This document shows positions 8,519-17,670 of a DNA stretch of 60,805 bases, piece by piece (within the stretch, counting starts at the first letter, position 1; each line of letters starts with the position of its first letter). This DNA comes from JBGPHT01 sp041484525 (GTDB taxonomy: Bacteria; Acidobacteriota; Terriglobia; Bryobacterales; Bryobacteraceae): positions 1-60,805 of the forward strand of contig JBGPHT010000028.1 in assembly GCA_041484525.1 (NCBI GenBank), given 5' to 3'. A program made the translations under genes and the position numbers. The notes under the pieces were generated by a model that saw only the letters and a program-made list of their open reading frames with translations, did no database searches and was not told the origin of the DNA.

Positions 8519-9537
8519 TTCGATTCCTCCAGGTAGATCTGCTGCGCCTTGTCGTAAAGCACCAGCTTCACGTTGCGCAGATAGGCGCGCAGCGTGTCGC
8601 CGCCCGCGGCTTTCAACGCCTTCAGCTCACCCGCCAACGATTTGATCGGCTCCACCTCGGCCTGCGCTTTCAGGGTCTCGATTTCGACGGCGCGCCTCGA
8701 GAGCACCACGCGTTGATCCGCCGACGCCTGCGCCAGGCTGATGTCGCTCGACACCTGGTTATGCGCCGTGTTGATCGCCGCCAGCGCGGACTCCACCTCG
8801 GGTGGCGGATCGATCCCGGTGATCAGCGACGCGTCCAGCACGATGCCGTACCGCGCCGGCGCGCACCGGCACTCTTCGTCCATGTACTCGTTCAGGTCGC
8901 GCAGATTCTTGCGCAGGTCGTTGATGGAGACGCCCGTCATTTCAGCGCCAGGAATGGCGGCCGCGGCCTGCGTCACGGCGGGCGCGCCATCGGCTGGAGC
9001 GGCGAGTGGTGTTGGCTTCGCCTCGAAGTTGGCGATCCTCTGCCGCAGCACCGAAACGAAATACCCCATGACGTGCACGAACGGCCGCTTGATGCCGAAC
9101 AGGTAGGCGTAAAGGTTGTTCTCGCTCACGCGGAACCGGATCTGCCCGGTGAGTCCGGTGTTGAGCTGATCCTTCGTGACCGCCTCGAGCCGCGTCCCAT
9201 TGTCATTCGCCGTTCGATCCTCGGGATCGAGCGCAATGTTCACGGTGTTGGTGGCGATCGAGATCTTGTAGATCTTCTCCCACGGCATCTTGAAGTACGG
9301 TCCACCCGGCGGAATGACGCGCACTTGCGGATAGGCATAGCGCGGCCGCTCCTCCGGCATGAGATACTGCGCGATCGGATCGTCCAGCGTCGTCTTCCCG
9401 CCAGGAAGCCGGACCGCTCTACCGAACCGCGTCTTCACTGCCCGCTGGTTCTGGTCCACCGTGTAAAGCCCGACCAGGACGACGCGAACCAAGAACCAGG
9501 CAGCGATGCCGACTATCATTCCGACAATCAGATCCAT
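8515..9537 (-). CDS. SPFH/band 7 domain membrane protein, first of a pair
   Basis: A 340-residue protein. I place the start at the ATG at 9537 because an AAGGAG ribosome site lies five bases before it and the protein then begins with a membrane helix (MDLIVGMIVGIAAWFLVRVV). A longer frame to 9675 has no helix-compatible beginning. The SPFH domain covers about 30-260, with an Ala/Pro-rich insert near 170-190, followed by a helical C-terminus (QASADQRVVLSRRAVEIETL). First gene of a two-gene unit with 7622-8518. Probably forms a ring-like membrane complex with its partner; the client is unknown. Confidence 0.82.
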   Translation of the reverse strand: MDLIVGMIVGIAAWFLVRVVLVGLYTVDQNQRAVKTRFGRAVRLPGGKTTLDDPIAQYLMPEERPRYAYPQVRVIPPGGPYFKMPWEKIYKISIATNTVNIALDPEDRTANDNGTRLEAVTKDQLNTGLTGQIRFRVSENNLYAYLFGIKRPFVHVMGYFVSVLRQRIANFEAKPTPLAAPADGAPAVTQAAAAIPGAEMTGVSINDLRKNLRDLNEYMDEECRCAPARYGIVLDASLITGIDPPPEVESALAAINTAHNQVSSDISLAQASADQRVVLSRRAVEIETLKAQAEVEPIKSLAGELKALKAAGGDTLRAYLRNVKLVLYDKAQQIYLEESK

Positions 9538-9692
9538 TGGCGCTCCTTGAGCCGGTAGTATAGCGCGGGGCGCGACCCTCCGGGAAAGAATCCGGGGATG
9601 CTCCGGGCGACCTACACGACATCCGCAACCTATCCACAAAGTGGGGGCGTCCCCGTATTCTTTCACGGCTCCCATCGCCGATATGCTCCAAT

Positions 9693-10079
9693 GTGGAAAT
9701 GCTTCAGGTTGTGGCGGCGATTATCGAGCGGGACGCGCGGATTCTCATTTGCCGGCGCAAGCCGGAACAATCGCACCCTCTCAAATGGGAATTTCCCGGT
9801 GGCAAGGTCGAACCCGGCGAGACACCGGAGCAGGCGTTGACCCGCGAACTCGAGGAGGAGCTCGGCATCCGCGGCGCTACAGGCACCGAGATCGCTCGCT
9901 ACGAGTACACTTATCCCGGCAAGAATCCGATTCTCCTGATCTTCTTTCGCGTGACGGCGTTCCAGGGCGCACCCGAAAACCTGGTCTTCCACGAGATGCG
10001 CTGGGTGCCGCGCCTGCGTCTCGCGGAGTACGATTTCGTCGAGGGCGACCGCGATTTCCTGCGGACGTTTTCGGCGTGA
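9693..10079 (+). CDS. NUDIX hydrolase, MutT-like
   Basis: A 128-residue hydrolase of the (deoxy)nucleoside triphosphate pyrophosphohydrolase type. The NUDIX box is complete: GGKVEPGETPEQALTRELEE followed by ELGI, with the REXXEE metal ligands. Length and the WEFPGGK lead-in are typical of MutT enzymes that clean oxidised nucleotides such as 8-oxo-dGTP from the pool. Start codon could be the GTG at 9693 or the ATG at 9699; both leave the core intact. It is divergent from the SPFH pair. Another NUDIX substrate remains possible. Confidence 0.88.
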   Translation: MEMLQVVAAIIERDARILICRRKPEQSHPLKWEFPGGKVEPGETPEQALTRELEEELGIRGATGTEIARYEYTYPGKNPILLIFFRVTAFQGAPENLVFHEMRWVPRLRLAEYDFVEGDRDFLRTFSA

Positions 10080-10091
10080 TCGTTATACTGG

Positions 10092-10610
10092 ATGTTCATG
10101 GCAACCGCAATCAAAATGGCAGACCCGGCGGGGAATGAATTTCTCGCCAGCCTGGAAGCGAAGACCAAACGCGCGAATCATTTTTTCCGCACTATGGGCA
10201 ACAAGCCCGAAGTCCTGAAGACTTTCGTGCCGTTCTACGGCGCGGTCACGGGCCCCGGCGCGGTCGAGCGGCGCATCAAGGAACTGGTCTACCTTACCTG
10301 CTCCTACGCCAACAAATGCGCCTATTGCACCGCGGCGCACGTGGCCAGCGGTAAGAAGGCCGGCATCACCGAGGACGAAATGCGCGCGCTACAGGCCGAG
10401 CAGAATCAGGGATTCTCCGATCCCGAGCAGGCCGCGATCCGCTACGCGCGCGAGCTGACCCGGACGGCCGCAGGCGCTGAAAACCGTGAGGCGCTGTTCG
10501 CGCACTTCAACAACGAACAAATCGTCGAGCTCACATTGGTGGCGGCGATGGCGAATTTCACCAACCGCTTGAACAACGGACTCGGCGTGATGCCGGAGGA
10601 ATCGGCGTAA
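10092..10610 (+). CDS. Carboxymuconolactone decarboxylase / AhpD-like protein
   Basis: A 172-residue helical protein with the AhpD core motif CAYCTAAH (CxxC near 76-79 and the following His), which in this family carries disulfide or peroxidase chemistry. It may be an alkylhydroperoxidase-type antioxidant enzyme. A TATACT box at 10084-10089 lies 2 bases before the ATG at 10092 and 8 before the in-frame ATG at 10098, so the second may be the true leaderless start. It is followed directly by rlmB, whose start codon abuts its stop. No AhpC is adjacent, so the electron partner is unknown. Confidence 0.85.
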   Translation: MFMATAIKMADPAGNEFLASLEAKTKRANHFFRTMGNKPEVLKTFVPFYGAVTGPGAVERRIKELVYLTCSYANKCAYCTAAHVASGKKAGITEDEMRALQAEQNQGFSDPEQAAIRYARELTRTAAGAENREALFAHFNNEQIVELTLVAAMANFTNRLNNGLGVMPEESA

Positions 10611-11327
10611 TTGGCCATCCTCAGCGGCATACATCCGGTAGTCGAAGCCTTGCGTGCGCGGCACTCGCTCGATCGTTTGCTGATCGCGCAGGGCGCGGGC
10701 GGTCCTCGGCTCCAGGAAGTGATCGACCTGGCGCGGCGAGCTTCGGTCCCCGTGCGATTCGAACCGCGGGCGGCACTCGACCGGCTGGCGGGCACCTCGG
10801 CACACCAGGGTGTGGTGGCGCTGGCAGCCGCTAAGAAATACGCGGAGCTCGAATCGGTGGAGCAGTCGGAACTCCTGGTGCTGCTCGATGGCGTCGAGGA
10901 CCCGCACAATCTGGGCGCCATCATCCGCACCGCGCACGCTGCTGGAGCGGGTGCGGTCATCATCCCGGAGCGCCGCGCGGCGAGTGTCACCGACGTGGTG
11001 GCGAAGGCCGCGGCGGGCGCGATCGAGCACCTGCCGGTGGTACGGATCACCAACATCAATCGCACGCTCGACGAGCTCAAGGGCCGCGGCTATTGGATCT
11101 ACGGCCTCGATGAGCGCGGTAGCGAAGCGTACGACAGCGTCGAGTACAACGTACCATCCGCCTTCGTCCTGGGCGGCGAAGGCAAGGGGCTCCACGAACA
11201 GGTCCGCAAACATTGCGACGTGCTGGTGCGCATTCCGATGGCGGGAAAGATCTCGTCGCTTAACGTTTCCGTCGCTACCGGCATCGTCCTGTTCGAATGG
11301 AGAAGACGGCGCGGGAAGTCCTCATAG
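10611..11327 (+). CDS. rlmB: 23S rRNA 2'-O-methyltransferase RlmB (SpoU family)
   Basis: A 238-residue SPOUT (trefoil-knot) methyltransferase expected to methylate the ribose of a guanosine in 23S rRNA (G2251 in E. coli numbering) using SAM. It has the N-terminal substrate-binding domain (about 1-75) and the three SpoU motifs: DPHNLGAIIRTA (about 100), LGGEGKGL (about 185) and KISSLNVSVATGI (about 210). Translation starts at a TTG immediately after the TAA of the preceding gene, implying coupling. TrmH-like tRNA methyltransferases share these motifs, but the N-terminal domain and length favour RlmB. Confidence 0.88.
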   Translation: MAILSGIHPVVEALRARHSLDRLLIAQGAGGPRLQEVIDLARRASVPVRFEPRAALDRLAGTSAHQGVVALAAAKKYAELESVEQSELLVLLDGVEDPHNLGAIIRTAHAAGAGAVIIPERRAASVTDVVAKAAAGAIEHLPVVRITNINRTLDELKGRGYWIYGLDERGSEAYDSVEYNVPSAFVLGGEGKGLHEQVRKHCDVLVRIPMAGKISSLNVSVATGIVLFEWRRRRGKSS

Positions 11328-11341
11328 TAAAATCTAGATCT

Positions 11342-13006
11342 ATGCGCCGCTCACTGCTCGTCCTGCTGGTTGCGGCCGCTGTTCCACAATGGGCCGCGCA
11401 GCCGGTGCGCGCGCGCCAAGGAATGGTGGTCACACGCGAACGCCACGCCACCCAAGCCGGGCTCAAGGTGCTCGATTCGGGCGGGAATGCGGTGGATGCC
11501 GCCGTGGCCGTGGGCTTCGCGCTGGCCGTGACGCACCCGTCGGCCGGCAACATCGGTGGCGGAGGATTCATGCTGGTGCGGATGGCCGACGGCCGCACGG
11601 CGTTCATCGATTTCCGCGAGCGCGCCCCCCAGAAGGCGTCGCGCAATATGTATCTCGATTCTAACGGCAAGGCTACCGACGAGAGCACCATCGGATACCG
11701 CGCGTCGGGCGTGCCGGGCACGGTGCGGGGGCTGGAATACGCCAATCAGAAATATGGTAAGAAGCCGTGGGCGGAGCTGGTTCGGCCGGCGGTGGAACTG
11801 GCGTCGAAGGGATTCCCGCTGTCGTACGGCACCGCGCAATCGTTGCGTACGGGCGCGCGCAACCTCAGTCGCTTCCCCGAATCTAATCGCATTTTTCTGC
11901 GCGAGGGAAAGTTTTACGAGGCTGGCGACACGTTCGTGCAGCCCGAGCTGGGGAGCACGCTCGACCGGATCATGCGGTTGGGCGCGAAGGATTTCTACGA
12001 AGGTGAGACGGCACGGCTGCTGGCCAAGGACATGGCCGCCCATGGCGGGATGATCGAACTCGCGGACCTGAAGAACTACGCCGTCAAGGAGCGCCCGCCG
12101 CTGGTCGGAAAGTACCGCGGCTACGACATCATCACAGCGCCATCGCCGAGTTCGGGCGGAGTAGGGATCCTGCAGATGCTGGGCGTACTCGAAGGCACCG
12201 AGTATCAAAAGGCCGGCGCCGGTTCCGCCGCCGTCGTCCACTATATGACGGAAGCCATGCGGCGCTACTTCGCCGACCGTGCCGAACACCTGGGCGATTC
12301 CGACTTCGTGAAGGTGCCGCTCACGTCTTTGCTCGATCCGAAGTACATCAGCAAACTGCGCGCGTCGATCGACCAGGAGCGCGCCACACCCAGCAGCGAA
12401 GTGAAGGCGGGCGTATTCGCGGCGCACGAATCGAACGAGACCACGCACTACACCGTGGCCGATGCGGAAGGCAACATCGCATGCGTCACGTACACGCTGA
12501 ACGGCGGCTACGGCAGTAAGGTGACGGCGACCGGCCTGGGTTTTTTGCTGAACAACGAAATGGACGATTTCGCGCCCAAGCCGGGCGAGGCCAATTCCTA
12601 CGGCCTGGTTCAGGGCGAGGCCAACGCCATCGCGCCGGGGAAGACGCCGCTCTCCTCGATGACGCCGACCATCGTGATGCGCGACGGCAAGCCATATCTC
12701 GCGCTGGGTTCGCCGGGTGGTCCGACCATCATCAATTCGGTCCTCGAGGTCATCGTCAACGTGGTCGACTTCGGCATGAACGTGCAGGATGCGGTAAACT
12801 GGCCGCGGTTCCATCATCAGTGGCTGCCGGATGAGCTGCGCATGGAGCCGGGCTATTCGCCGGATACCGTGGCGCTGCTCGAAAAGCGCGGATACACCGT
12901 GAAGCGCGTGAACGCGCAGGGCGAAGTGGCGGCCATCCGGTTCAACAATGGGTGGCTCGAAGGCGCGGCGGACCCCCGCACCGAAGGCACGGCGGAAGGA
13001 CATTGA
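11342..13006 (+). CDS. ggt: Gamma-glutamyltransferase, exported
   Basis: A precursor of about 554 residues that cleaves itself into two subunits and hydrolyses or transfers the gamma-glutamyl group of glutathione and related peptides in the periplasm. The ATG at 11342 gives a clean signal peptide (MRRSLLVLLVAAAVPQWAA), so the in-frame extension to 11297 is not used. The autoprocessing nucleophile is Thr367 in ETTHYTVAD. The small subunit has the usual GSPGGPTIINS oxyanion region. A TAAAAT box (11328-11333) ends eight bases before the ATG, suggesting a leaderless message. Length is normal for the family. Confidence 0.9.
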   Translation: MRRSLLVLLVAAAVPQWAAQPVRARQGMVVTRERHATQAGLKVLDSGGNAVDAAVAVGFALAVTHPSAGNIGGGGFMLVRMADGRTAFIDFRERAPQKASRNMYLDSNGKATDESTIGYRASGVPGTVRGLEYANQKYGKKPWAELVRPAVELASKGFPLSYGTAQSLRTGARNLSRFPESNRIFLREGKFYEAGDTFVQPELGSTLDRIMRLGAKDFYEGETARLLAKDMAAHGGMIELADLKNYAVKERPPLVGKYRGYDIITAPSPSSGGVGILQMLGVLEGTEYQKAGAGSAAVVHYMTEAMRRYFADRAEHLGDSDFVKVPLTSLLDPKYISKLRASIDQERATPSSEVKAGVFAAHESNETTHYTVADAEGNIACVTYTLNGGYGSKVTATGLGFLLNNEMDDFAPKPGEANSYGLVQGEANAIAPGKTPLSSMTPTIVMRDGKPYLALGSPGGPTIINSVLEVIVNVVDFGMNVQDAVNWPRFHHQWLPDELRMEPGYSPDTVALLEKRGYTVKRVNAQGEVAAIRFNNGWLEGAADPRTEGTAEGH

Positions 13007-13013
13007 CGCGCAG

Positions 13014-13844
13014 ATGAATCACGCACTATCCACGCACCTGTTCGTCAACCACCGGCTGACGACGGCGCTGCTGACGCGAATCGAGCAGGTTGGTATCCCG
13101 GCAGTCGAGATTTTCTGCGCGCGGCAGCACCTGGATTACTACAACAAGGCGCAGGTGGCGGAGTTGGGCCACTGGTTCCGCGACTCCGACCTGAAGCTCC
13201 ACTCGCTGCACTCGCCCATGTATAACGATGAGATCTGGGGCCGGTCGGGACCGCACGCCGTCATCACCATCACGGAGCCGTTGAAGGGGCAGCGCTTGAA
13301 AATGGTGGATGAGATCAAGCGTGCCCTCGAGATTGCCGAGGTGATTCCGTTCCGCTACCTGATCCAGCATATCGGCGTGGGCGGCGAGGAGTTCGACCTG
13401 CGCAAAGTCGACGCAGCGTTTGCGGCCATCGAGGAGTTGAGCCTGTTCGCCGGGCAGCGCGGCGTCGAGATCCTGCTCGAGAACATCCCCAACGAGCTTT
13501 CGAGCGCGGAGCGCCTGCTGATGTTCGAGGAGTTGACCCACCTCCACCTGAACTTCGCGTTCGACACCGGCCACGCGCACATGAACGAAGGCGTGGAGAA
13601 GGCGTTCGACCTGATGAAGGAGAAGATCCGCTCGACGCACGTCCACGACAACAACGGCAAGGACGACGTTCACCTGTTCCCAATGGTGAGCGAAGGCGGC
13701 ACCATCGACTGGAAGAACACGATGCAGCTTCTGCGCAGCCGCGAAAGCCAGTTTCCGCTGCTGCTGGAGTTGAAAGAGAAGCCGGATGTTGCCAGCCCGC
13801 TCGAGCGCGTGAAAGAAGTGTTCGAACGTTTGGAGGACTTGTAA
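13014..13844 (+). CDS. Sugar phosphate isomerase/epimerase-like TIM barrel
   Basis: A 276-residue protein of the xylose isomerase-like/AP endonuclease 2 superfamily. Metal-binding residues expected for this barrel are visible: Glu in ILLENIPN, Asp and His in AFDTGHAH, His-Asp in HVHDNNGKDD, and a late Glu in LLELKEK. The ATG at 13014 follows the ggt stop by seven bases, so the two may be co-transcribed. The substrate cannot be told; inosose, hydroxypyruvate or sugar phosphate isomerases and endonuclease IV-like members all share this fold. Confidence 0.75.
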   Translation: MNHALSTHLFVNHRLTTALLTRIEQVGIPAVEIFCARQHLDYYNKAQVAELGHWFRDSDLKLHSLHSPMYNDEIWGRSGPHAVITITEPLKGQRLKMVDEIKRALEIAEVIPFRYLIQHIGVGGEEFDLRKVDAAFAAIEELSLFAGQRGVEILLENIPNELSSAERLLMFEELTHLHLNFAFDTGHAHMNEGVEKAFDLMKEKIRSTHVHDNNGKDDVHLFPMVSEGGTIDWKNTMQLLRSRESQFPLLLELKEKPDVASPLERVKEVFERLEDL

Positions 13845-13861
13845 GCGATCGCGCCATACAC

Positions 13862-15169
13862 ATGCCACCCAGAATCACCATTGCCCAAGCCGCCGGGCAC
13901 GCCGGCGAAACGGTACAGATAGCCGGCTGGCTCTACAACCTGCGGCGCTCGGGCAAGATCGCTTTCCCGATCTTGCGTGATGGCTACGGGCTCATGCAGT
14001 GCGTGGCGGTGAAGGCCAACCTGCCCGAAGAGCTGTTCGAGACCATCAAGAATCTGACGCAGGAATCGTCCATCATCGTGACCGGCAAAATCCGCGCCGA
14101 GCAGCGCGCGCCCGGCGGATACGAGATGGACGTCGAAGCCCTGGAAGTGGTGCAGCGCGTTCCCGAGACCGAGCCCTACCCGATCACGCCCAAAGACCAC
14201 GGCATCGATTTCCTGATGGACCATCGCCACCTCTGGCTGCGCAGCCAGCGGCAGCACGCCATCATCCGCGTGCGCCACGAGGTGATCAAGGCGGTGCGCG
14301 ACTACTTCGACTCGCACGGCTTCACGCTGGTGGATACTCCGATCTTTACGCCGGCCGCTTGCGAGGGCACCACGACGCTGTTCGAAGTCGATTACTTCGA
14401 TGACGCCAAAGCGTACCTGGCGCAGTCCGGGCAGCTCTACAACGAAGCTACCGCCATGGCCTTCGGCAAGGTTTACTGCTTCGGTCCGACCTTCCGAGCG
14501 GAGAAGTCAAAGACGCGTCGGCACCTCACCGAGTTCTGGATGGTGGAACCGGAGATGGCCTACGCCACGATCGAGGACGTGAAGCGCGTCGCCGAGGAGT
14601 TGCTCCTGTTCATCGTCGGCCGCGTGCTCGAAAATCGCCGCGAAGAATTGAAGCGTTTGGAGCGTGATGTGAGCAAGCTCGAAGCCATCCAGAGGCCGTT
14701 CGACCGCATCAGCTACGACGAAGCGGTGAAGATCCTGCAAGCCAAAGGCAGCGAAATCCAGTGGGGCGGCGATTTCGGCGGCACCGACGAAACCCTGCTC
14801 ACCGAGGAGCGCAGCCGGCCCGTCATGGTGGATCGCTTTCCCGCGGTTTTCAAGGCCTTCTACTTCGAGCCGGACCCGGAGCGTCCCGAGGTCGTGCTCG
14901 GCGTGGACGTGCTCGCGCCCGAAGGCTACGGCGAAATCATCGGCGGCGGCCAGCGCATTCACGATCCCGAGTTGCTGCTGAAGCGGATCGAGGAGCACCA
15001 TCTTCCGAAGGAAGCTTTCAACTGGTACATCGATCTGCGCAAGTACGGCACCGTGCCGCACGGCGGATTCGGCATGGGCATCGAGCGCTGCGTGGCCTGG
15101 ATCTGCGGCCTGGAGCATATTCGCGAGACCATCGCGTTCCCGCGCATGCTCAACCGGCTGCATCCCTGA
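13862..15169 (+). CDS. asnS: Asparaginyl-tRNA synthetase
   Basis: A 435-residue class IIb synthetase that charges tRNA-Asn. The N-terminal OB-fold anticodon domain spans about 15-100. Motif 2 is FRAEKSKTRRHLTEFWMVEP (about 218), and motif 3 is GFGMGIERCVAWICGLEHIR near the C-terminus. The diagnostic GSEIQWGGDFGGTDE block separates it from aspartyl-tRNA synthetase. Its length is that of the compact bacterial/archaeal form. First gene of a short string with rocF and ddl, seven bases before rocF. Confidence 0.93.
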   Translation: MPPRITIAQAAGHAGETVQIAGWLYNLRRSGKIAFPILRDGYGLMQCVAVKANLPEELFETIKNLTQESSIIVTGKIRAEQRAPGGYEMDVEALEVVQRVPETEPYPITPKDHGIDFLMDHRHLWLRSQRQHAIIRVRHEVIKAVRDYFDSHGFTLVDTPIFTPAACEGTTTLFEVDYFDDAKAYLAQSGQLYNEATAMAFGKVYCFGPTFRAEKSKTRRHLTEFWMVEPEMAYATIEDVKRVAEELLLFIVGRVLENRREELKRLERDVSKLEAIQRPFDRISYDEAVKILQAKGSEIQWGGDFGGTDETLLTEERSRPVMVDRFPAVFKAFYFEPDPERPEVVLGVDVLAPEGYGEIIGGGQRIHDPELLLKRIEEHHLPKEAFNWYIDLRKYGTVPHGGFGMGIERCVAWICGLEHIRETIAFPRMLNRLHP

Positions 15170-15175
15170 GGCGCA

Positions 15176-16090
15176 ATGCGGCTGTCGCACATCGCGATCA
15201 TCGGGGCGCCGCTCGATCTCGGGCAGGGCCGCCGCGGCGTGGATATGGGTCCGTCCGCCATGCGTGTCGCAAACTTGAATGGGCGAGTGGCGTCGATGGG
15301 CTACGTGGTGGAGGACCTGGGGAACGTGGCGGTGGATCAGGCGGAGGCGTCGCCCGAAGGCAGTCCGCATGCGAAGTATCTGTCGCAGATCGCGGCCAGT
15401 TGCCAGCGGCTCGCCGTGCTGGTGGGCCAGACACTGGCGCGCAACGCCTTCCCGCTGGTGCTGGGCGGCGACCATTCCGTCGCGGTCGGAACCGTCAGCG
15501 GCGTCTCGCAGTTCTTCCGCGAGCGGCAGCAGAAGACCGGCCTGATCTGGCTCGATGCCCATGCCGACATGAACACCCCCGAATCGAGCCCCAGCGGCAA
15601 CGTGCACGGCATGCCGCTCGCCTGCATCGCCGGCATGGGCCCGCCCGAGTTATCCGAGCTGTTCGGCTACAAACCGAAAGTCGATCCACGAAACACTGTG
15701 ATTGTCGGGTTGCGCGACGTGGATCAGATGGAGAAGCCGCACGTGCGCGACTCCGGCGTGCGCGCGTTCACCATGCGGGATATCGACGAGCGCGGCCTGC
15801 GCTCCGTCATGGAGGAGGCGATCCGTCTGGCGTCCGATGGTACGGCCGGATTCCACATCTCGCTCGACATGGATTTCGTCGACCCCACCTACGCACCGGG
15901 CGTCGGCACACCGGTGCGCGGCGGTGCCACCTACCGCGAAGCGCATTTGGCACTCGAAATGATCTGTGATTCGGGGCAGATGGTTTCGATGGAAGTGGTC
16001 GAGGTGAACCCCGTCATCGACGAGGTGAACCGTACGGCCGAATTCGCCGTCGAGCTGGTGATGTCCGGATTGGGAAAACGCATTCTATGA
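15176..16090 (+). CDS. rocF: Arginase
   Basis: A 304-residue binuclear manganese ureohydrolase that splits arginine to ornithine and urea. Metal-ligand blocks are intact: GGDHSVAVGT (about 99), DAHADMNTPESSPSGNVHG (about 124-142) and SLDMDFVDPTYAPGVGTP (about 227-244). NVHGMPLA, together with length, supports arginase rather than agmatinase. Its stop overlaps the ddl start by four bases (ATGA). Arginine catabolism beside a peptidoglycan gene may simply reflect compact packing. Confidence 0.92.
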   Translation: MRLSHIAIIGAPLDLGQGRRGVDMGPSAMRVANLNGRVASMGYVVEDLGNVAVDQAEASPEGSPHAKYLSQIAASCQRLAVLVGQTLARNAFPLVLGGDHSVAVGTVSGVSQFFRERQQKTGLIWLDAHADMNTPESSPSGNVHGMPLACIAGMGPPELSELFGYKPKVDPRNTVIVGLRDVDQMEKPHVRDSGVRAFTMRDIDERGLRSVMEEAIRLASDGTAGFHISLDMDFVDPTYAPGVGTPVRGGATYREAHLALEMICDSGQMVSMEVVEVNPVIDEVNRTAEFAVELVMSGLGKRIL

Positions 16091-17064
16091 AACTGAAAGT
16101 TGCCGTCATCTATGGCGGCCGCACAGGCGAGCACGACGTGTCGGTGCGCTCGGCACGGGCCATTCTTGACGCGATGGACCCCGCGAAGTACGAGAAGATC
16201 GAGTATTTTATCGACCAGCAGGGCAAGTGGAGCCCGCGCGCCATCGTCCCTGAGCCCGGCGCGCATCCGGATATCGACGTCGTCTTTCCCGTGCTCCACG
16301 GAACTTTCGGCGAGGATGGCACGGTGCAGGGCCTGCTCGAGCTGGCTGACCTGCCCTACGTCGGTGCGGGCGTGCTGGCGTCCGCCGTCTCCATGGACAA
16401 GGAGATGATGAAACGTGTCTGTGCGGAACGGATGTTGCCGATTGTAGACTACGTGACCGTGTCGCGCGAACATCCCGACCTGACGGAAGCGTGCTCCCGG
16501 CTCCCCTTCCCGATGTTCGTCAAGCCGGCCAATCTCGGGTCATCGGTCGGGATTTCGAAGGCGCGCAACCGGAGCGAGCTCGAAGCCGCATTGGCGAAGG
16601 CGGCGCAATACGACCGCAAGATTATCATCGAGCGCGGGATCGACGGCCGCGAGCTCGAGTGCTCGGTGCTGGGCAACGAGTCACCCATCGCTTCCCTGCC
16701 CTGCGAAATACTGCCCTCGCGCGAGTTTTACGATTACGAAGACAAGTACCTGCTCGACAAAGCGCAGACGAAAGTGCCGGCCGACCTGCCTGCGGAAACA
16801 ACCGAGGAGCTGCGCCGCCTCGCCGTGCAATGCTACCGCGCCGTGGAATGCGAGGGCATGGCGCGCGTAGACTTCCTAATGGAAGGCGCGACCGGCAAGC
16901 TGTACATCAACGAGATCAACACCATCCCCGGGTTCACCAGCATCAGTATGTACCCGAAGATGTGGGAGCACAGCGGGATTCCGTTCGCGTCGTTGATCGA
17001 CCAGTTGATCGAGCTGGCGCTCGATCGGCACCGGAAGAAAAAGGCAACTCGGTTCACGAGATAG
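16087..17064 (+). CDS. ddl: D-alanine--D-alanine ligase
   Basis: A 325-residue ATP-grasp enzyme that joins two D-alanines for peptidoglycan precursors. Key elements: HGTFGEDGTVQGLLEL (about 75), the ATP-grasp lysine region FPMFVKPANLGSSVGISKA, the omega loop FYDYEDKY (about 217) and the metal site NEINTIPGFTSISMYPK. The Tyr in the omega loop is typical of D-Ala-D-Ala specificity rather than the vancomycin-resistance D-Ala-D-Lac type. It overlaps rocF by four bases. Confidence 0.93.
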   Translation: MKLKVAVIYGGRTGEHDVSVRSARAILDAMDPAKYEKIEYFIDQQGKWSPRAIVPEPGAHPDIDVVFPVLHGTFGEDGTVQGLLELADLPYVGAGVLASAVSMDKEMMKRVCAERMLPIVDYVTVSREHPDLTEACSRLPFPMFVKPANLGSSVGISKARNRSELEAALAKAAQYDRKIIIERGIDGRELECSVLGNESPIASLPCEILPSREFYDYEDKYLLDKAQTKVPADLPAETTEELRRLAVQCYRAVECEGMARVDFLMEGATGKLYINEINTIPGFTSISMYPKMWEHSGIPFASLIDQLIELALDRHRKKKATRFTR

Positions 17065-17087
17065 AATAGGTGCAGCAGGAATGCTGC

Positions 17088-17645
17088 ATGGCAAGCCTTC
17101 CCAATTCGAAGATGGTCACCTACGAAGAGTGGCTTCGTCTGCCCGAAGTTGGCGATGCTATCGAAGAAGTCCTCAACGGCGAAATCCGCGTCATGCCGCC
17201 CCCCAAATGGAGGCACAGTGAGATCGTCGACAATCTCGCTGACCTCATCAAGGCGCAAGTCAACAAGCGCGAAGTCAGAGTAAAGCCCTCGCAATTCGGG
17301 CTGATCATCCGGCGACAGCCCCTTACTTCGAGAGTGCCCGACCTTGCCGTTTTCCAGGCCGACACAATTGTCGAGCAGGACGGCTACATCCATTCCGCTC
17401 CGCAACTCGTTGTCGAGGTACTCTCGCCTGGTAACACCCGCGCCGAACGGGCGGAGAAACTGGCCGACTACGCGTCCCTCGGAGTTCCTGAAGTGTGGGT
17501 CGTCTCACCCGAAGGCTGCACCGTTGAGGTGCTCTATCTGGAAGACGGCCGTCTACGCCGACACGCGATCGTCGCCGAAGGCAGTTTGCAGCCCCGGCAT
17601 TTCCCGTTGGTTCACGTCGACATAGCCGAGATCTGGCCGCAGTAG
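17088..17645 (+). CDS. Uma2 family PD-(D/E)XK nuclease-like protein, copy 1
   Basis: With the ATG at 17088 this is 185 residues, exactly the length of its tandem neighbour; an in-frame GTG at 17070 is less likely. The restriction-endonuclease-like core is visible as VPDLAVF, VVEVLSP and the K in AEKLADYASLG. Uma2 proteins are abundant in cyanobacteria and Acidobacteria and are of uncertain biological role. The last ~45 residues are almost identical to copy 2 at the DNA level, including a 59-base perfect match (17508-17566 with 18091-18149), while the first half is much more divergent. Confidence 0.85.
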   Translation: MASLPNSKMVTYEEWLRLPEVGDAIEEVLNGEIRVMPPPKWRHSEIVDNLADLIKAQVNKREVRVKPSQFGLIIRRQPLTSRVPDLAVFQADTIVEQDGYIHSAPQLVVEVLSPGNTRAERAEKLADYASLGVPEVWVVSPEGCTVEVLYLEDGRLRRHAIVAEGSLQPRHFPLVHVDIAEIWPQ

Positions 17646-17670
17646 ATTCACAAGGTAGAATGGGTGCAGG

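Noticed and set aside
9538..9675. Upstream extension of the first SPFH gene
   Set aside because: The extra 46 residues are not family-like, and a ribosome site plus membrane helix support the ATG at 9537.
16087..17064. Ddl as a vancomycin-resistance D-Ala-D-Lac ligase
   Set aside because: The omega loop reads FYDYEDKY, the D-Ala-D-Ala type, and there are no vanH or vanX neighbours.
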